NCBI GenBank assembly: GCA_945860255.1
Contig: CAMAQI010000093.1
Location: 1 to 8,547 of the forward strand
From: Methylacidiphilum caldifontis
GTDB taxonomy: Bacteria; Verrucomicrobiota; Verrucomicrobiia; Methylacidiphilales; CAMAQI01
Direction of reading: 5' to 3'
Length of the DNA stretch: 8,547 bases
Shown here: in pieces, positions 1 to 6,342 of the stretch
Position numbering within the stretch: position 1 is the stretch's first letter
How the letters are laid out: each line of letters opens with the position of its first letter
Program-made: the position numbers and the translations under genes
The notes under the pieces: model-generated
Database searches by the model: none
The model's input: the letters and a program-made list of their open reading frames with translations, nothing else
What the model was told of the DNA's origin: nothing

Positions 1-2
1 AT

Positions 3-260
3 GTTTTAAAAAATGGGGGATTTAATCTCGAACACGCCTACACCCGTGATCGTCAAGGCTACCAATGCTTCTTTGTCATGATGCTCATGGCTCATACTAT
101 TCAACAACTGGTTGCCAAAGGCTCCCTGCTTAAAAAAGTAATCAAACAAATAGGATCGATGAAAAATCTCGCAAAACTTCTCTGCGAAGCCTTCGCCGGA
201 GGAGTCTTCACGGAGCCGATCCCTCCAGTCGCTCAAATCCGACTCCGTCCCGATCACTGA
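3..260 (+). CDS. DDE-type transposase, C-terminal end (partial at window edge)
   Basis: The frame is open from the left edge of the window to a TGA at 258-260, giving 85 residues with no start of its own, so the gene continues to the left. Near the start it reads KNGGFNLEHAYTRDRQGYQ, followed by a hydrophobic helix (FFVMMLMAHTIQQLVAKG). A lysine, then 'GFNLEH', then a helix is the usual C-terminal pattern of DDE-fold transposases of IS elements, just after the last catalytic glutamate. The catalytic D-D-E residues themselves are outside the window. Whether the full gene is intact cannot be told. An 83-codon reading frame on the opposite strand covers the same bases but has no recognisable pattern and is taken as a shadow. 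The exact IS family is not assigned. Recognition is from memory of the motif, not from a search. Confidence 0.62.
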   Translation, partial: VLKNGGFNLEHAYTRDRQGYQCFFVMMLMAHTIQQLVAKGSLLKKVIKQIGSMKNLAKLLCEAFAGGVFTEPIPPVAQIRLRPDH

Positions 261-330
261 TCCCCCGTGGTGTAGAAACGATTCGTTAGATTATCCCTCC
301 ATTGACTCCCCCCCCAATCCCCAGCACATT

Positions 331-350
331 TCGAATCCTAAAGGATTCGA
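331..350. repeat. Perfect inverted repeat 1 of the triple-hairpin element
   Basis: TCGAATCCT (331-339) and AGGATTCGA (342-350) are exact reverse complements, separated by AA. The 9-bp stem would form in RNA or single-stranded DNA; opening the innermost pair gives a 4-nt loop. It is the first of three hairpins with the same layout but different stem sequences. Confidence 0.85.
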
Positions 351-372
351 TGCGCTCCCCTATGCATTCAAT

Positions 373-390
373 CCATCCCTCTAGGGATGG
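373..390. repeat. Perfect inverted repeat 2 of the triple-hairpin element
   Basis: CCATCCCT (373-380) and AGGGATGG (383-390) are exact reverse complements, separated by CT. It lies 22 nt after hairpin 1 and 4 nt before hairpin 3. Its core CTCTAG is shared with hairpin 3. Confidence 0.85.
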
Positions 391-394
391 GAAC

Positions 395-418
395 TTCCGA
401 AAACTCTAGTTTTCGGAA
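395..418. repeat. Perfect inverted repeat 3 of the triple-hairpin element
   Basis: TTCCGAAAACT (395-405) and AGTTTTCGGAA (408-418) are exact reverse complements, separated by CT. With an 11-bp stem it is the longest of the three. It is followed by TTGCTGCG and not by a T-run, so it does not look like a standard intrinsic terminator. Confidence 0.87.
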
Positions 419-455
419 TTGCTGCGATAAATAGTCCTTTCAATTAATAGAATCT

Positions 456-470
456 AAATTAACTTAATTT
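456..470. repeat. AT-rich perfect palindrome upstream of orf73
   Basis: AAATTAA (456-462) and TTAATTT (464-470) are exact reverse complements around a single C. It ends 47 nt before the orf73 start codon, a position that would suit an operator, but AT-rich palindromes of this size also arise by chance. No regulator is suggested. Confidence 0.4.
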
Positions 471-517
471 GTCGTTCTGTTCCGTTTAAAAAAAACCGCT
501 CAAACTTAAAGGCCCTT

Positions 518-739
518 ATGATAAAAAAAAATCAGCTCCAATTACTCAGTAAAGTCACTTATTATCTCGGTTTTGTTTCGATCATTGGTTCCATCGCCAT
601 CTGGTTTCTCACCGCAGGAACCACGCCCGAGACACAAGCCCATGCCGAACGTTTTGGAATTTTTGTCGGACTCTGGGCCCCCACCTTTTTAATTCTCTCC
701 AATCGATTGGATCGATACGCTGAAAAATCGCCTGAATAA
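518..739 (+). CDS. Conserved small two-helix membrane protein
   Basis: This 73-residue protein has a short basic N-terminus (MIKK), a first membrane segment at about residues 16-33 (YLGFVSIIGSIAIWFLTA), a polar link with acidic and His residues (about 34-46), a second membrane segment at about 47-61, and a charged C-terminus. The link and second helix contain AHAERFGIFVGLWAPTF, a pattern I recall from short uncharacterised proteins of planctomycetes and other bacteria; no function is known to me. The ATG at 518 is preceded by AAAGG (508-512) with a 5-nt gap, which supports this start. The stop lies 21 nt before the symporter start on the same strand, so the two may be co-transcribed. By the positive-inside tendency both ends would face the cytoplasm. 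It could be an accessory subunit of the symporter, but that is only inference from position. Confidence 0.75.
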   Translation: MIKKNQLQLLSKVTYYLGFVSIIGSIAIWFLTAGTTPETQAHAERFGIFVGLWAPTFLILSNRLDRYAEKSPE

Positions 740-760
740 TCAGACGATATTCTCCTCCTG

Positions 761-2029
761 ATGAGGAATTCCCCTTCGCGACTTCTCTATGCGATGATCA
801 TCGGTCTCACCGCTGGGTTGATTGCTCGTGGGCTGGTCTCTTCCCCTGAGGTCCTGCTCCCTTGGATTGAGGGGGTGACCAAGCCGATCGGCACTCTTTT
901 TATTCGACTGATCCTCATGTTGGTCATTCCCCTTCTGATCAGTGCCTTAATCGTCGGCGTACTCGAGGCCGGCTCAGGAAAAAACCTAGGAAAAATGGGG
1001 CTCCGGACGTTGTTCATTGTCGTTCTCCTTTCGAGTATCAGTGTCTTGATCGGACTCGGTTTAGTCAACTGGATCCAACCGGGAAAATGGGTTCCGAAAG
1101 AGGCGATTCAAGCGATGAATCATCCCCCACCACCGATCTCTGAGTCTCACGGAGGCTGGGAAAGTCTTCTTCAAATCGTCCCTCTGAATCCGTTAAAAGA
1201 GGCGGCCTTTGCTTTTGATCCGAAAAATAGTGAAGGGGGAATTCTTGCGGTGATGTTCTTCGCACTCTTTATCGGAATTGCGATGCTGGGTGTGCCAGTA
1301 GCAGAAGCGAGACCGGTTCGAGATTTCTTTCAATCGCTCTTTACGATCTCTCAAAAAGGACTTCAACTGATCCTTCAAATGGCCCCCTTGGCCGTCGGTT
1401 GCTTTCTCTTTAATCTTGGCGCCCAACTGGGGGTGGAGGGATTCCGTTTGATCGGTGCCTACGTGACCGTGGTTCTTGCAGCGCTCCTGATTCACGGGGT
1501 AGGGGTTTATTCATTAGTTCTCATCATCGGAGCGAAACATCATCCGATTCATTTTTTCAAAAAAATAAGTGAGGCCCTCCTGATGGCCTTCTCCACCTCT
1601 TCCAGTAACGCCACCCTTACTAAATCGCTCGAAGTGGCGGAAAAAAATCTCCAGCTTCCTCCTGCGGTCTCTCGATTTGTTCTGACGATCGGGGCGAGTG
1701 CGAATCAAAATGGAACCGCTCTTTTCGAAGGAGTGACGATTCTCTTTCTCGCTCAAGTCTACGGAATCGATCTGACCTTTGCGCAACAGCTCCAAGTCGC
1801 AGGACTTTGCATCCTTGCGGGGGTCGGAACCGCTGGGGTTCCGAGTGCCTCGATTCCCTTTATTGCTGCGGTGGGGGCAGGGGTCGGCATTCCGCTTGAG
1901 GGAGTCACCCTAATTCTAGGGGTTGATCGCTTTCTGGATATGTGTCGAACCACCGTCAACGTCGCCGGGGATCTCGTCTGTGCGACGGTCGTTGCCCGAG
2001 GTCATCAAGAGCAAAGCGATCCGCAATAA
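761..2029 (+). CDS. Dicarboxylate/amino acid:cation symporter (DAACS/SDF family)
   Basis: This 422-residue membrane protein has the usual length of the GltP/DctA family of glutamate, aspartate or C4-dicarboxylate symporters, which take up substrate with Na+ or H+ through an elevator mechanism. Re-entrant hairpin 1 is seen as FSTSSSNATL (277-286). Hairpin 2 is AGVGTAGVPSASIPF (353-367). The last helix reads GVDRFLDMCRTTVNVAGD (387-404). Compared with archaeal GltPh, D389, D393, R396, T397, N400 and D404 match D390, D394, R397, T398, N401 and D405. The Arg is the one that binds an acidic side chain, so an acidic amino acid or dicarboxylate is the likely substrate. The family's NMDGT motif is NQNGT here (315-319): the aspartate that helps hold sodium is Asn317. 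No clear ribosome site precedes the ATG; the next Met (residue 12) has none either. It follows orf73 by 21 nt. Confidence 0.93.
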   Translation: MRNSPSRLLYAMIIGLTAGLIARGLVSSPEVLLPWIEGVTKPIGTLFIRLILMLVIPLLISALIVGVLEAGSGKNLGKMGLRTLFIVVLLSSISVLIGLGLVNWIQPGKWVPKEAIQAMNHPPPPISESHGGWESLLQIVPLNPLKEAAFAFDPKNSEGGILAVMFFALFIGIAMLGVPVAEARPVRDFFQSLFTISQKGLQLILQMAPLAVGCFLFNLGAQLGVEGFRLIGAYVTVVLAALLIHGVGVYSLVLIIGAKHHPIHFFKKISEALLMAFSTSSSNATLTKSLEVAEKNLQLPPAVSRFVLTIGASANQNGTALFEGVTILFLAQVYGIDLTFAQQLQVAGLCILAGVGTAGVPSASIPFIAAVGAGVGIPLEGVTLILGVDRFLDMCRTTVNVAGDLVCATVVARGHQEQSDPQ

Positions 2030-2211
2030 CGATCGGTTTCCGCAAAACCAAGAGGAGCTTTTAGCGACGAAGAGTAAAATAGGCTATTTAGCTTGCCGGC
2101 TATCCTGCGATGAGGCCTTCCCATTTGAAGAGGAGAGTGCCGGCCCTTATTTTAACCTCGATTGCAATTGTTTTGTCCTTCGTCCCTTATTTATGTTAGT
2201 CTGAAGCTTGG

Positions 2212-4032
2212 ATGAAAATTAAGTCTTATCTATCAATTCTTCGCTTACGACAGCCGATCATTGATTTTTTTGGACAGTTTCCGATCAACCTCTTTCCCGC
2301 TCCTTCGATTCTAAAAAAATATTCCGCTTCTGACTTTCAACATGACTGGAAAGCCGGTCTCAATGTAGCGGCTCTTGCTTTCGCCCAAGGAATGGCCTGC
2401 TCCCTTATCGCCGGACTTCCGATTCAATACGGAATTTACGGAGCGATCATCGCTCCGATTATTGGTGGGCTTTTCACGGGTTCAAGAAATACGGTCTTAG
2501 GTCCGACCAATGCCACCGCCATTCTTCTGCTCAGTGGATTTATGTCACTTCCTGCGGGAGAGGATCGAATCCAAAATGTCTGCTTGATGATTTTTCTGAT
2601 CGGAGTTTTTCAGGTGCTGGGGGCCTTTCTTCAAATTGCGAGCCTAACCCGATTTATCTCCCGAAGCGTCATCGTCGGCTATGTGACTGCCGCCTCAGTC
2701 TTGATCGCCATGAATCAGCTTCACCATCTCCTCGGTTATTCGCTGCCTGAGTCGACGACTTTTTTTAAAATCACTCAGCTGACTTTTTCTCATCTCAATC
2801 AGATCCAAGTTCCGGCGTTACTCATGAGCTCCGTTACTTTTTTGATCTATTGGGCCGTTCGATCTCGATTTCAAAAAATACCGGCTGCTGCGACGGCGTT
2901 GCTTCTCGCCTCCTTTTTTGCCTCTTTTCTTAAGGATCAAGGATTCACGTTAATCTGTCTCTCCTCGGTTTCACTCAGCGACTTTCAACTACACATTCCA
3001 AATTTTTCCTTTACCGGAATCAACGCCGTACTCTCTTCGGCGATGGCCTGCGCTTTTCTCTCCATGCTCGAAAACACCTTCATGGCAAAATCGTTAGGAA
3101 ATAAAACCGGGCAGCCGGTCGATGTCCATCAGGAGTTCTACGGTCTTGGCATGGCGAATTTAGCCTGCTCCTTCACAGGAGGAATGGTCGCTTCTGGCTC
3201 CGTGACAAGATCGGGACTCAACTGGAAAAGTGGGGCCTCTACTTTTATGTCCGGACTCTATAGCGGACTTATTTGTTTAATCGCCTTCTCTTTTTTAGGG
3301 AACTGGATTGGATCGATTCCAATTGCGGCTCTCGCCACTCTAGTGACGATCGTCGCCTTGAACGTCATCGATTTTCATGCAATTCGCACCTGCTTTCGTG
3401 CGACCAAATCGGATGCGTCGGTATTGATCATTACCTTTGTCGTCTCCCTTTTAGCTCCCCTTTCTTTTGCGATTTTCATGGGAGTCGCCACCTCGGTGAT
3501 TCTCTTTCTCAAAAAAGCGGCCCAGCCCAAACTCTCGGAATACCATTTTGATGAGAGAGGAACTCTCCAAGAAATGCAAAATCCAGAGGAACGAGATCAC
3601 CCTCAAATTTCGATTATTCACGTCGAAGGGGATCTTTTTTTTGGAGCCTCGGATGTCTTTCGAGATGAAATTGGTCACGCTTGTCGTGACCCCCTTTTAA
3701 AAGTCGTGATTATCCGTCTTAAAAATGCTCGGCATATCGATGCCTCAAGCGTCATGGCGATTGAAGATCTTCTGATCTATCTCAATAAAACGAACCGTTT
3801 TATGATCGTCAGCGGAGTCAATCGAGCCACTTTCCATGTTTTTCGTCGATCCGGATTACTCTTTCGGATTGGCGTCGATCATGTTTTACGGGAAATCCCT
3901 CACAATCCAAATCTTGCCACGAAATTAGCACTTCAACAGGCGATGAAACTTCTTGGAGATAAAAATCCGGTGATTCGAATTTTTACCGACTCTCCGACCT
4001 CGAAAGAAATGATTCCGAACTACGAGATTTAA
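2212..4032 (+). CDS. SulP family inorganic anion transporter with C-terminal STAS domain
   Basis: This 606-residue protein has a membrane domain (about 45-435) and a cytoplasmic STAS domain (about 465-580), the standard SulP/SLC26 layout. Visible family marks are AQGMACSLIAGLPIQYGIY (58-76), GPTNAT (97-102), E287 with MAK (291-293) and a second block QEFYGLGMANL (307-317), then SGSVTRSGLNWKSGAST (328-344). The STAS part shows VEGDLFFGAS (471-480), HIDASSVMAIEDL (508-520) and SGVN (534-537). SulP proteins carry sulfate, bicarbonate, dicarboxylates or other anions. The acidic residue of the core helix appears to be Glu where the Na+-driven bicarbonate carrier BicA has Asp, which hints at proton coupling; this alignment is by eye. 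Substrate cannot be assigned. The ATG at 2212 has only a weak upstream GAAG. It is 182 nt after the symporter and 38 nt before the photolyase. Confidence 0.93.
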   Translation: MKIKSYLSILRLRQPIIDFFGQFPINLFPAPSILKKYSASDFQHDWKAGLNVAALAFAQGMACSLIAGLPIQYGIYGAIIAPIIGGLFTGSRNTVLGPTNATAILLLSGFMSLPAGEDRIQNVCLMIFLIGVFQVLGAFLQIASLTRFISRSVIVGYVTAASVLIAMNQLHHLLGYSLPESTTFFKITQLTFSHLNQIQVPALLMSSVTFLIYWAVRSRFQKIPAAATALLLASFFASFLKDQGFTLICLSSVSLSDFQLHIPNFSFTGINAVLSSAMACAFLSMLENTFMAKSLGNKTGQPVDVHQEFYGLGMANLACSFTGGMVASGSVTRSGLNWKSGASTFMSGLYSGLICLIAFSFLGNWIGSIPIAALATLVTIVALNVIDFHAIRTCFRATKSDASVLIITFVVSLLAPLSFAIFMGVATSVILFLKKAAQPKLSEYHFDERGTLQEMQNPEERDHPQISIIHVEGDLFFGASDVFRDEIGHACRDPLLKVVIIRLKNARHIDASSVMAIEDLLIYLNKTNRFMIVSGVNRATFHVFRRSGLLFRIGVDHVLREIPHNPNLATKLALQQAMKLLGDKNPVIRIFTDSPTSKEMIPNYEI

Positions 4033-4070
4033 ACTTCGTTTGACTTTTAAACCCTCTTCCCTCTGATTAA

Positions 4071-5519
4071 ATGATGTCCCAACGAGTTGCTCTGGTTTGG
4101 TTTCGCAACGATCTTCGACTTGAAGACAATCCTGCACTGCATCACGCCCTCTCTCTGGGTTATCATGTTCTACCGATTTATATTCATTCCGAAGAGGAGA
4201 ATCTCACTTGGAAAACAGGGAGAGCCTCCTGTTGGTGGCTCCATCACTCATTAGCCTCCCTTGACGAATCGCTTCAAGCTCACGGTTCACGGCTTTTTCT
4301 CTTTCAAGGACGCAGCCTTAACACTCTTCTCTCTCTGATTCAAGAAAGCCAAGCGAGTGCTGTTTTTTGGAATCGTCGATACGAGCCAGAGATCATCGTT
4401 CGCGATAAAAATATTAAAGAAGTGATCAAATCTCAAGGAGTGGAGGCCGACTCTTTTAACGGATCTCTTTTGCATGAACCGTGGACGATCCAGAACAAAT
4501 CCAATCTTCCCTTCCAAGTCTTTACCCCGTTTTGGAAAACCGCCCTTGCGATCACGCATCCCTCTCCCCCTTTGACTGTTCCTCATTTGATTCCGCTTCC
4601 TCACCAATTACCAAAATCAGTTCCTCTCGATACCCTGCAGCTCCTTCCCAAAATTCCTTGGGATCAACAGTTCTACACGACTTGGAAACCAGGGGAGGAG
4701 GGAGCTCATCGAAATCTAGCCGATTTTATTCAAAGAGCCTTTTCTGATTATCGAGAGGGAAGAAATATTCCGAGTGAAAAAGGGACTTCTCGACTTTCTC
4801 CTCATCTCCATTTTGGAGAGATCTCCCCCCGCCAACTATGGCATGCCTTTGCGAAAGCCTTTCCCGCAACGACCGACTGGCAATCGTCGCAATATCTCAC
4901 CGAGATCGGGTGGCGTGAATTCGCGCACCACTTATTGTATCACTTTCCCCAGACCCCACTTCATCCGTTACGCCCCGCTTTTGAAAAATTTGCATGGAAT
5001 AAAATTAATCCCAAAATGCTCGATGCGTGGAAAAAAGGAAACACCGGAGTTCCGATTGTCGATGCGGGAATGCGCGAGCTATGGGCGACGGGATGGATGC
5101 ACAATCGAGTCCGGATGATCACGGCCTCTTTTTTAGTAAAGAACCTTCGCTATCCTTGGATCGAAGGGGCACAATGGTTTTGGGATACCCTTCTTGATGC
5201 CGATCTAGCAGCCAACACCTTAGGCTGGCAATGGAGCGCCGGCTGTGGAGCCGATGCCGCTCCCTATTTTCGAATTTTCAATCCCGTCACCCAAGGTGAA
5301 AAATTTGATTCAGAGGGAACCTACATTCGTCGCTGGATTCCAGAACTCTCGACACTCCCCTCCGATTGGATTCACCATCCCTGGGAGGCCCCAGCTGAAG
5401 TCCTTCAAAGAGCCAAAGTGACCTTAGGAATTCACTATCCTCATCCGCTTCTCTGCCTCAGCAAGAGCCGTACTGAAGCCCTGGAGGCCTTTAAGAACCT
5501 GAAGAATCCTAACCTTTAA
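4071..5519 (+). CDS. phr: Deoxyribodipyrimidine photolyase (class I-type CPD photolyase)
   Basis: This 482-residue protein would use blue light and reduced FAD to split UV-made cyclobutane pyrimidine dimers in DNA. The N-terminal antenna-binding Rossmann domain starts VALVWFRNDLRLEDNPAL (6-23). The FAD domain shows SRLSPHLHFGEISP (240-253), WREF (281-284), TGVPIVDAGMREL (325-337), GWMHNRVRMITASFLVKN (341-358) and PYFRIFNPVTQGEKFD (398-413). Compared with E. coli Phr, the electron-transfer Trp triad is W309, W363 and W386. The flavin N5 residue is N382. E278, W281 and W388 match the dimer-binding residues E274, W277 and W384. All key repair residues are kept, so an active CPD photolyase is more likely than a signalling cryptochrome. 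The antenna cofactor is not determined. ATG codons at 4071 and 4074 are both possible starts and neither has a clear ribosome site. The 3' end overlaps smpB by 11 bp. Confidence 0.95.
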   Translation: MMSQRVALVWFRNDLRLEDNPALHHALSLGYHVLPIYIHSEEENLTWKTGRASCWWLHHSLASLDESLQAHGSRLFLFQGRSLNTLLSLIQESQASAVFWNRRYEPEIIVRDKNIKEVIKSQGVEADSFNGSLLHEPWTIQNKSNLPFQVFTPFWKTALAITHPSPPLTVPHLIPLPHQLPKSVPLDTLQLLPKIPWDQQFYTTWKPGEEGAHRNLADFIQRAFSDYREGRNIPSEKGTSRLSPHLHFGEISPRQLWHAFAKAFPATTDWQSSQYLTEIGWREFAHHLLYHFPQTPLHPLRPAFEKFAWNKINPKMLDAWKKGNTGVPIVDAGMRELWATGWMHNRVRMITASFLVKNLRYPWIEGAQWFWDTLLDADLAANTLGWQWSAGCGADAAPYFRIFNPVTQGEKFDSEGTYIRRWIPELSTLPSDWIHHPWEAPAEVLQRAKVTLGIHYPHPLLCLSKSRTEALEAFKNLKNPNL

Positions 5520-5967
5520 TCTGATTGCTCTTAAACTCTTGTTGCAGCTCTTTTTTAATCGCTGCTTTTTTGAGATCTTGGCGCTTATCTCCCTTATCTT
5601 TTCCAACCCCTAAGCCCAAGAGCACTTTTACTTTGTTCTTTTTCCAATACATTTTCAGGGCGATCAAGGTCCTTCCCCGCTGAGCCACCTCACCAAACAA
5701 CTTCATGATCTCATTGCGATGAAGTAAAAGTTTACGAACCGCTTTTGCCTCATGATTAAACTTGTTCCCTTTATCGTAAGGAGAGATATCGAGTTGATAT
5801 AAATAAACCTCATCCTTTTCAATTCGGGCAAAGGCATCGTTCATGTTGACGTGCCCTTGACGTAACGATTTAACCTCAGTCCCCTTGAGCACAAGTCCTG
5901 CCTCTATCGTCTCGGAAATAAAATAGTCGCGGGAGGCTTTCCGATTGACGCTGATTTCATCGCTCAT
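5509..5967 (-). CDS. smpB: SsrA-binding protein SmpB
   Basis: SmpB (152 residues here, the normal length) binds tmRNA and brings it to stalled ribosomes for trans-translation. Visible marks are NRKASRDYFI (8-17), LKGTEVKSLRQGHVNMNDAFA (27-47, the RNA-binding core), ISPYDKGNKFNHEA (61-74), RKLLLHRNEI (78-87), GRTLIALKMY (98-107) and GKDKGDKRQ (122-130). The usual TLxPL is TLIAL, a mild variation. The basic C-terminal tail, which reads the empty mRNA channel, is present. The reading frame extends four codons upstream to a TTG at 5979, but GGAG at 5974-5977 lies 6 nt before the ATG at 5967, so that ATG is chosen. It follows rpoZ by 52 nt on the same strand and is probably co-transcribed. It converges on phr with an 11-bp overlap. 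No ssrA gene is in the window. Confidence 0.95.
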   Translation of the reverse strand: MSDEISVNRKASRDYFISETIEAGLVLKGTEVKSLRQGHVNMNDAFARIEKDEVYLYQLDISPYDKGNKFNHEAKAVRKLLLHRNEIMKLFGEVAQRGRTLIALKMYWKKNKVKVLLGLGVGKDKGDKRQDLKKAAIKKELQQEFKSNQIKG

Positions 5968-6019
5968 CAGAAACTCCAAAAAGAGAGGGAAAAATGGGGA
6001 TCAAAAAATTGAAACCAGA

Positions 6020-6271
6020 TTAGCTGCGACGACGACGCGGCTTGCGAGTCGTTGTTTTGTCGTCAGCATCATCTCCTTCAATCAACTCATAACTGAGTTT
6101 TCCTTCGGAGACCTCACGTAGAGCGACATCCATGAAAGTCCATTTCGGATGAACTTCAACCAAAGGGCGAGCCCCTTGACCGAGTTGTCGGCAACGTCGT
6201 GAAATAATATTCACGAGAATTTCTGGGCTTTTGATGATATTTAATGCATCTTGTACGTAAGTGTGTCTCAT
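6020..6271 (-). CDS. rpoZ: DNA-directed RNA polymerase omega subunit
   Basis: The 83-residue protein matches the small omega subunit, which helps assemble the beta' subunit of RNA polymerase. Visible marks are VQDAL (6-10), ILVNIISRRCRQLGQGARPLVE (about 18-39), and ALREVSEGKLSYEL (50-63). The 'LVN-ISRR-RQL' form with RPLV resembles omega proteins of Verrucomicrobia more than the E. coli type, as I recall them. The C-terminal part (about 66-83) goes from acidic (EGDDADD) to basic (RKPRRRRS). A longer frame starts 18 codons upstream, but AAGGA at 6278-6282 sits 6 nt before the ATG at 6271 and the conserved part begins there. It is the first gene of a likely rpoZ-smpB unit and diverges from the isoprenoid synthase gene. 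Confidence 0.85.
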   Translation of the reverse strand: MRHTYVQDALNIIKSPEILVNIISRRCRQLGQGARPLVEVHPKWTFMDVALREVSEGKLSYELIEGDDADDKTTTRKPRRRRS

Positions 6272-6300
6272 AGTTTGTCCTTGGAAAACGGGGGGCGAAT

Positions 6301-6333
6301 TTGACAAAAATGCGTAACCTTGCAAGTATTATC
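6301..6333. promoter_or_regulatory. Candidate divergent promoter region between rpoZ and the isoprenoid synthase gene
   Basis: On the plus strand TTGACA (6301-6306) is a consensus -35 box and TATTAT (6327-6332) is a 5/6 match to the -10 box, but the 20-nt spacer is longer than the usual 16-18. On the minus strand GATAAT (6333-6328) is also a 5/6 -10 match, overlapping the first, and would give rpoZ a leader of about 50 nt; no good -35 box is found for it. Plus-strand transcription from this site would begin only a few bases before the ATG at 6343, so the message would be nearly leaderless. Both assignments rest on short motifs only. Confidence 0.35.
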
Positions 6334-6342
6334 TCTCTTTTA

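Larger units (their letters stand above)
261..517. other. Non-coding region with tandem hairpins between transposase end and orf73
   Basis: No credible reading frame occurs in these 257 bases. The left part holds a run of eight C (308-315). The middle holds three perfect hairpins, listed separately. The right part (from about 425) turns AT-rich and holds a perfect palindrome at 456-470. A TAGAAT hexamer at 448-453 resembles a -10 box but has no matching -35 box, so the promoter of the downstream gene is not resolved. The IS terminal inverted repeat, if the transposase belongs to a complete element, should fall in this region; it cannot be identified without the left end. Confidence 0.6.

Noticed and set aside
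6..257. 83-codon reading frame on the minus strand
   Set aside because: It lies antisense to the transposase end, whose plus-strand frame has the recognisable GFNLEH pattern. The minus-strand product has no known motif.
331..418. Triple hairpin as a CRISPR array or integron attC site
   Set aside because: The three stems have different sequences and unequal spacing, so there are no direct repeats with spacers. No attC core sites or cassette layout is present.
2095..2144. Two GCCGGC hexamers (2095-2100 and 2139-2144) as a terminator after the symporter
   Set aside because: Each is self-complementary; together they give only a 6-bp stem with a 38-nt loop, and flanking bases do not extend it. 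No firm T-run follows.
2168..2197. Possible promoter TTGTTT - 18 nt - TATGTT before the SulP gene
   Set aside because: Matches are 3/6 and 4/6 only, within AT-rich sequence where such hits are common. It remains possible but is not supported well enough to list.
1923..2204. 93-codon plus-strand frame spanning the symporter end and the intergenic gap
   Set aside because: It starts inside the symporter in another frame and its product is Cys-, Pro- and Ser-rich with no domain; it is a shadow frame.
4481..4747. Plus-strand frame of 88 codons inside the photolyase gene
   Set aside because: It is an out-of-frame, Ser-rich shadow of a well-conserved photolyase gene.
5968..5979. Longer SmpB start at TTG 5979
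   Set aside because: It would place the GGAG ribosome site inside the coding region; ATG 5967 has that site at the right distance and fits the family's length.
6272..6325. Longer omega start 18 codons upstream of ATG 6271
   Set aside because: The added residues are not part of the omega fold, and AAGGA at 6278-6282 is well placed for ATG 6271.
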